A DNA stretch of 64,000 nt from Streptosporangium subroseum (GTDB lineage Bacteria; Actinomycetota; Actinomycetes; Streptosporangiales; Streptosporangiaceae), in NCBI RefSeq assembly GCF_900188345.1, contig NZ_FZOD01000028.1, forward strand, positions 42,041 through 106,040, in the 5' to 3' direction. The notes below the pieces were generated by a model. That model saw only the letters and a list, made by a program, of their open reading frames with translations, had not been told where the DNA came from and ran no database searches. How positions within the stretch are numbered: the stretch's first letter is position 1; each line of letters starts with the position of its first letter. Of the stretch, positions 60,048 through 64,000 are shown piece by piece. A program made the translations under genes and the position numbers.

Positions 60048-61474
60048 CCATGTCGCTCAAAACCAGGCTCGTGCTCTCCTCGATCGCGCTCCTGGCCATG
60101 GTCTCCGCGGTCATCGCCACGGCGACCACCCTGCTCCTCAACGTCTTCCTGGTCGATCAGCTGGACAGCCGGGTGACGTCCGCAGCCCAGCGCTCCACCA
60201 CGGCGGCGGGGCGGCCCGGCACCGGCCCGACCGCCGACATCGGCGTGGCCTTCCTGCTCTTCCCCGGCCAGGCGGAGGGCACGTTCGGGGCCCGGGTCCA
60301 CCATGGCGCCGTGCGGCGCGCGGCGATCCTGACCGGGACGGGCACGGTCCTGGACGTGGACGCCCCCCCGCTGGTCGTCCACGTCACCGACGTTCCGATC
60401 ACGCTGACCCTGGGCGGCCTCGGCGACTACCGGCTGGCGGCGGCCCGCGCCCCGGACGGCGACCTGCTCGTCACCGGGCTGCCCGCCGAGGGGGTGCAGG
60501 CGACGCTGACACGCCTCGTCGCGGTGGAGGCGGCCGTGACCCTGGGCGGTGTGGCGCTGATCGCACTGGCCTGCACCGTCGCCGTCAGACTCGCCGTCCG
60601 CCCGCTCCACCGCCTGGCATCCACCGCCGCCCGCATCTCCGAACTGCCGCTGGCCAATGGGGACGCGGTCCGGCTGGCCCGGGTGCCGGCGATCGGCACC
60701 GACACGCGTACGGAGGTCGGGCAGGTGGGCGCGGCGCTGAACCGCATGCTCGGCCATGTCGAGGAGGCCTTCGCGGTGCGGCACGAGAGCGAGACCCGGC
60801 TGCGCCAGTTCGTCGCCGACGCCAGCCACGAACTGCGCACACCGCTCGCCTCGATCGCCGGCTACGCGGAACTGACGGCACGGAGCGGCGAGATCCACGG
60901 GCCGCAGACAACGCACGCGCTGCGACGCATCCGGTCCGAGGCTACCAGGATGACGACGCTCGTCGAAGACCTGCTGCTGCTCGCCCGGCTGGATGCGGGA
61001 CGGCCACTGGAGCAGTTGGAGGTGGACCTGTCCCCGCTGGTGGTCGACGCCGTCGGCGACGCCTACACGGTAGCCCCCGGCCACCGCTGGCTGATCAGCC
61101 TGCCCGACGAACCGGCCCTGGTCATCGGTGACGCCGACCGCCTCCACCAGGTCCTGACCAATCTGCTCGCCAACGCCCGCACCCACACCCCGCCCGGCAC
61201 CACCGTCACCACCTCGATCCACGTCGAGCCGGACAGGCTGACGGTGCGGGTGCGGGACGATGGGCCGGGAATTCCCCAGGACGTGCTTCCCCGGGTGTTC
61301 AGCCGGTTCGCCCGCGGCGACGACTCGCGCTCCCGCCGGGCCGGAGGCGCGGGCCTGGGCCTGGCGATCGTCTCCGCGGTGGCGGCGGCGCACGACGGGC
61401 GGGTGGAGGTGACCAGCGTGCCGGGCGACACCATCTTCGCCCTGGTGCTTCCGGTGGCGGCGCTCCGCTGCTGA
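60044..61474 (+). CDS. Sensor histidine kinase
   Basis: The 476-residue kinase has a first membrane helix (about 8-35), an extracytoplasmic sensor region of about 120 residues, a second helix (about 160-182), a HAMP domain, the phospho-acceptor His262 in VADASHELRTPLASI and a full HATPase domain (VLTNLLANARTHTPPGT, VRDDGPGIP, GGAGLGLAIVSAVAAAHDG). It is translationally coupled to the response regulator. The sensor domain has no motif I can name. It ends without an obvious terminator; a lipoprotein gene follows after 236 bp. Confidence 0.93.
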   Translation: MTMSLKTRLVLSSIALLAMVSAVIATATTLLLNVFLVDQLDSRVTSAAQRSTTAAGRPGTGPTADIGVAFLLFPGQAEGTFGARVHHGAVRRAAILTGTGTVLDVDAPPLVVHVTDVPITLTLGGLGDYRLAAARAPDGDLLVTGLPAEGVQATLTRLVAVEAAVTLGGVALIALACTVAVRLAVRPLHRLASTAARISELPLANGDAVRLARVPAIGTDTRTEVGQVGAALNRMLGHVEEAFAVRHESETRLRQFVADASHELRTPLASIAGYAELTARSGEIHGPQTTHALRRIRSEATRMTTLVEDLLLLARLDAGRPLEQLEVDLSPLVVDAVGDAYTVAPGHRWLISLPDEPALVIGDADRLHQVLTNLLANARTHTPPGTTVTTSIHVEPDRLTVRVRDDGPGIPQDVLPRVFSRFARGDDSRSRRAGGAGLGLAIVSAVAAAHDGRVEVTSVPGDTIFALVLPVAALRC

Positions 61475-61710
61475 GCAGATGATCCCGCCACTTCCCAGCA
61501 TTCTGAGCACGGAATCCCACAGGATTCGCATACCTGGCAAGACGGAGGGACGCCCGCCCCGTGAACCGCGGGTTCGGGAGGAGCCTTCCCATGTCAGTCT
61601 TCCTGCCGCGGACGTTGCCAGGTGGCTCTCAGGTTCGTGCTATCTCACGCATAGGTTCATGAGCTGGTATTGAGCCGTAAATCTGCAGGTCTCACCCCGG
61701 GAGTCTCATC

Positions 61711-62229
61711 GTGGAATTGATCTCTTCGCGGTTCGTCGGTGTCGCGGCTGCCGTCGCCACCGCCGTTCTGCTCGCCACCGGTTGCGGCGGAGAGGCGCCT
61801 GCGAGTGCCGCCCCGGCGCAGTCGGCCGGCCCCGGAGGCCAAGACGCCGCATACGCCGAGTGCCTGCAGAAGAACGGGGTGTCCGCACCCTCCACCAGGC
61901 CGGGCGGAGACCCCTCCGCCCGGCCCAGGCCGACTGATGGGTCGTCAGGCGGTCCCGGTGCGGGCCGGGGCGGGGCGGGGGTGTCTCCCGACAGGCAGAA
62001 GGCGATGCAGGCCTGCGCGTCCCTGCGCCCCACCAACGGTTCCGGCTCCACGGGTGGTGGCTCCAACAATTCGGCCATGCAGGCATTCCGCACCTGTATG
62101 AAGGACAACGGCGCGGAACTGCCCCAGGGAGCGGGCGCCCAGGGGCTCGACGAGAGCGACCCGAAGATCGCTAAAGCCGTTGAGGCCTGCGGCTCGCTCA
62201 GGCCGACATCCGGTGGATCCGCCGGGTAG
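61711..62229 (+). CDS. Lipoprotein with duplicated Cys-x-helical repeat
   Basis: A GTG start with GGGAG 7 nt upstream gives a 172-residue precursor with a signal peptide and lipobox LLATGCGG (Cys25). The mature part has two copies of a short module: AYAECLQKNGVSAP ... AMQACASLRPTNG and AFRTCMKDNGAELP ... AVEACGSLRPTSG, joined by a Gly/Pro/Ser-rich linker. Each module pairs two cysteines, likely a disulfide-bonded helical hairpin. Single-module relatives occur near actinobacterial two-component and MacB-like efflux genes. Its place after the kinase suggests a regulon member or sensor partner. Confidence 0.8.
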   Translation: MELISSRFVGVAAAVATAVLLATGCGGEAPASAAPAQSAGPGGQDAAYAECLQKNGVSAPSTRPGGDPSARPRPTDGSSGGPGAGRGGAGVSPDRQKAMQACASLRPTNGSGSTGGGSNNSAMQAFRTCMKDNGAELPQGAGAQGLDESDPKIAKAVEACGSLRPTSGGSAG

Positions 62230-62375
62230 AGCAGACGGAAATACGGGTCGGCAGCCGTGGCAACGCCATCTTCAGGATTCCCGGTACCACATTCATGGCT
62301 GCAGGAAGACGCGGCCGCGGAGACAGGGCGAAGGTGCCCACGCTCAGTTTGTGACGCCCGAGACAGACACCCCTC

Positions 62376-62400
62376 CCACCCGCACTCTACGTGCGGGTGG
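62376..62400 (+). terminator. Hairpin after the lipoprotein gene
   Basis: A perfect 10-bp stem CCACCCGCAC / GTGCGGGTGG with loop TCTAC lies 147 bp after the lipoprotein stop. It is a candidate terminator; no U-run follows. Confidence 0.55.
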
Positions 62401-62813
62401 ATAATCCTCTGAAGGCTCCGCCCGGTCTGGGACATGGCAGCCGGTGATCGGCCTGCCCCCTGGTTCGTCGGCCGTCACGAATGGGCCGAGACCTTCGGCC
62501 GGAACTTTCCACTGGCACAGTCGTGGACGTCGTAGCAAACAGCGCAAAGCCGGTCCCGCTCCACATCCCGGCATATCAACGTCCTGGGGCGCTACCAGTT
62601 CAACTTCCACAGTGGTGCTTTCTACCCACCGCAGTGCCGTTTTCCGCAGCAGCCTCGGTGGCGCGCCGGTCGACGCCACGGGTCAGATGATCGGTCGTTC
62701 TCGGCCGTCGGCCGTGGCGGCTGCCTGCAAGGGTCGCATCAGCTGGAGCGCTCCGAGGCATCGGTCGTCTCCTGCACGCTCCAACTCCATACAAGACGGG
62801 ACGTATCAGGCCT
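62401..62813. other. Gap with a trace of a Tn3-type transposase C-terminus
   Basis: No gene is supported. At 62569-62601 the plus strand encodes RHINVLGRYQF, which resembles the H-I-N-x-x-G-x-Y-x-F ending of Tn3-family transposases (RQHINVIGTYSF in the intact copy). Only about 11 residues match, so this is a weak trace of another element. Confidence 0.35.
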
Positions 62814-63139
62814 TCATCTCGGCCGCTGTTGAGGGCCGAAGACCCATGTGCGTAGCAGCAGGAACCGCAGGCAGGTGGCGGCCAGGTTGGCCGCGACCAG
62901 CACGCCGAGTTCCAGCGGCCGGGCCGGAGCATCGTCGACGGTGTGCAGCAGGGCCAGCGAGCCGCCGGTCAGGCCGAGACTCGCGGCGAAGACGGCGAGG
63001 CCCTGGGCCTGGTGCAGCCACAGGCGGCCGGTGCTGCGGATGCCGAAGGTGAGCCGGCGGTTGAGGGCGGTGTTGGCCACGGCGGTGACGAGGAGGGCGA
63101 TGAGGTTGGCCGCCTGGGCGCCGGCGGCTGATGCGGGGC
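62814..63139 (-). pseudogene. GtrA-family membrane protein, C-terminal fragment
   Basis: The minus-strand frame reads AANLIALLVTAVANTALNRR, LTFGIRSTGRLWLHQAQGLA and LELGVLVAANLAATCLRFLL with the final RTWVFG, the last helices of GtrA proteins, often fused to a family-2 glycosyltransferase. The N-terminal portion is absent; the frame runs back into the response-regulator gene with no start of its own. In actinobacteria a glycosyltransferase/GtrA gene often accompanies a regulator-kinase pair, so a deletion may have removed the kinase and glycosyltransferase here. Confidence 0.65.
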
Positions 63140-63880
63140 TTATTCGCCGGGTCTGAGGACATATCCCGCCCCGCGCAACGTGTGGATCATCGGTGCCCGG
63201 CCGGCGTCGATCTTCTTTCGCAGGTAGGAGATGTACAGCTCCACCACGTTCGCCTGGCCGCCGAAGTCGTAGTTCCATACCCGGTCCAGGATCTGTGCCT
63301 TGCTGAGCACCCGCCGCGGGTTGCGCATCAAAAAGCGCAGCAGCTCGAACTCGGTGGCCGTCAAAGTGATCAGCTCGCCGTCTCGCCGGACCTCGTGGCT
63401 GTCCTCGTCCAGGGTCAGGCCGCCGATGACGAGCTGGGAGCCGGGGCTCAGCTCCGAGCGGGCGGTGCGGCGCATCAGCCCGCGCAGCCGGGCCACGACC
63501 TCTTCGAGGCTGAACGGCTTGGTGACGTAGTCATCGCCGCCCGCCGTCAGGCCGGTGATCCGGTCTTCCAGGGAGTCTTTGGCGGTCAGGAACAGCACCG
63601 GCACATCCGAGGTCTCCGCGCGTAGCCGCCGCAGCACCTCCAGGCCGTCGATGTCGGGCAGCATCACGTCGAGCACGACGGCGTCGGGCCGGAAGTCGCG
63701 TGCGGTCCGGACGGCGCTCAGGCCGTCGCCGGCGCTGCGCACCTCCCAGCCCTCGTAGCGCAGCGCCATCGTCAGCAGCTCCGCCAGCGTGGGCTCGTCG
63801 TCGACCACCAGCACCCGTACGGGGCTGCCGTCCGGCCGGCGCATCGGCCCGCGGGTCTGCGCGTTCGCCATCGTCATCAC
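63140..63880 (-). CDS. OmpR-family response regulator, orphan
   Basis: The 246-residue protein has a receiver domain (VRVLVVDDEPTLAELLTMAL) with Asp71 (AVVLDVMLPDIDG) and Lys101 (FLTAKDS) and an OmpR winged helix (TLTATEFELLRFLMRNPRRV, VVELYISYLRKKID). It is a close paralog of the regulator at 59307-60047. Starts at 63880, 63877 and 63871 are possible. No kinase gene follows; the GtrA fragment begins at its stop. It may respond to a distant kinase, cross-talk with the nearby kinase, or be left over. No gene is visible in the last 120 bp of the window. Confidence 0.9.
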   Translation of the reverse strand: MMTMANAQTRGPMRRPDGSPVRVLVVDDEPTLAELLTMALRYEGWEVRSAGDGLSAVRTARDFRPDAVVLDVMLPDIDGLEVLRRLRAETSDVPVLFLTAKDSLEDRITGLTAGGDDYVTKPFSLEEVVARLRGLMRRTARSELSPGSQLVIGGLTLDEDSHEVRRDGELITLTATEFELLRFLMRNPRRVLSKAQILDRVWNYDFGGQANVVELYISYLRKKIDAGRAPMIHTLRGAGYVLRPGE

Positions 63881-64000
63881 CCGATCATCAGCGGCGAAGC
63901 TGTCGGCATCCTTTTCACATCCTGTGTATCACCTGTGCGAATGCGGGCGCACGATCGCATCGGGTGCCCGTGGCCTGCCGGCGCCACCGGCATGGCGCCG

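Noticed and set aside
1..64000. CRISPR arrays, tRNA or rRNA genes
   Set aside because: No spaced direct repeats of CRISPR type, no cloverleaf with a CCA-type end and no rRNA signature were seen by eye.

Overview
The window is high-GC DNA with actinobacterial gene content: a furA-katG pair, an IdeR-type iron regulator with every metal ligand in its usual place, an ECF sigma factor with a SnoaL-like tail, many divergent regulator/oxidoreductase pairs, OmpR-type two-component genes and GTG/TTG starts. My inference is a soil filamentous actinomycete, perhaps of the Streptosporangiales; no rRNA or tRNA gene was found to test this. The region looks accessory. It has no long housekeeping operon and is full of transposase fragments and broken genes.

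Layout. 1-3.7 kb: the end of a chromate transporter, a TauE/SafE permease, a Tn3 remnant, and a PanE-like reductase divergent from a TetR gene with two matching operators between them. 3.7-5.1 kb: decayed DNA with an IS21 scrap. 5.1-16.9 kb: small regulator/enzyme modules (MarR/quinone reductase, DinB, RibD-like reductase, ECF sigma, GntR/YbhB/IdeR, MerR/SDR, and an alpha/beta hydrolase collapsed onto a truncated HxlR gene). 16.9-20 kb: IS630 pieces around a PAS-GAF protein. 20-30.4 kb: an oxidative-stress block (large catalase KatE, FurA-KatG, a DUF2795 protein) mixed with a haloacetate-dehalogenase-like hydrolase, three pseudogenes and a zinc alcohol dehydrogenase.

30.8-42.1 kb is the most coherent unit. 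A GntR regulator, a DJ-1/PfpI protein and an MCP-type hydrolase face a co-directional run of lipoprotein binding protein, two permeases, two different ATPases, an aldehyde dehydrogenase and an iron-dependent alcohol dehydrogenase, ending in a broken Gfo/Idh/MocA gene. It reads as uptake of a hydroxylated carbon source followed by alcohol-to-aldehyde-to-acid oxidation. The second ATPase has Asn in place of the H-loop His, so the transporter is probably asymmetric.

42-56.8 kb: an SDR/LysR pair, a second LysR gene, a proline-iminopeptidase-like hydrolase, one full-length Tn3-family transposase with a 38-bp left terminal repeat, a TetR / M14-peptidase / hydrolase / MPI-like operon, and more Tn3, resolvase, ISKra4 and IS110 debris. 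56.8-64 kb: a small secreted protein, a secreted trypsin-fold protein whose catalytic Ser is Asp, a complete response regulator/kinase pair followed by a repeat-containing lipoprotein, and an orphan paralogous response regulator next to a GtrA tail.

The strongest leads are the protease-like protein with Ser-to-Asp, the asymmetric ABC transporter with its oxidation genes, the 26-bp divergent TetR/M14 control region, and the recurring Tn3-type ends that mark successive rearrangements.
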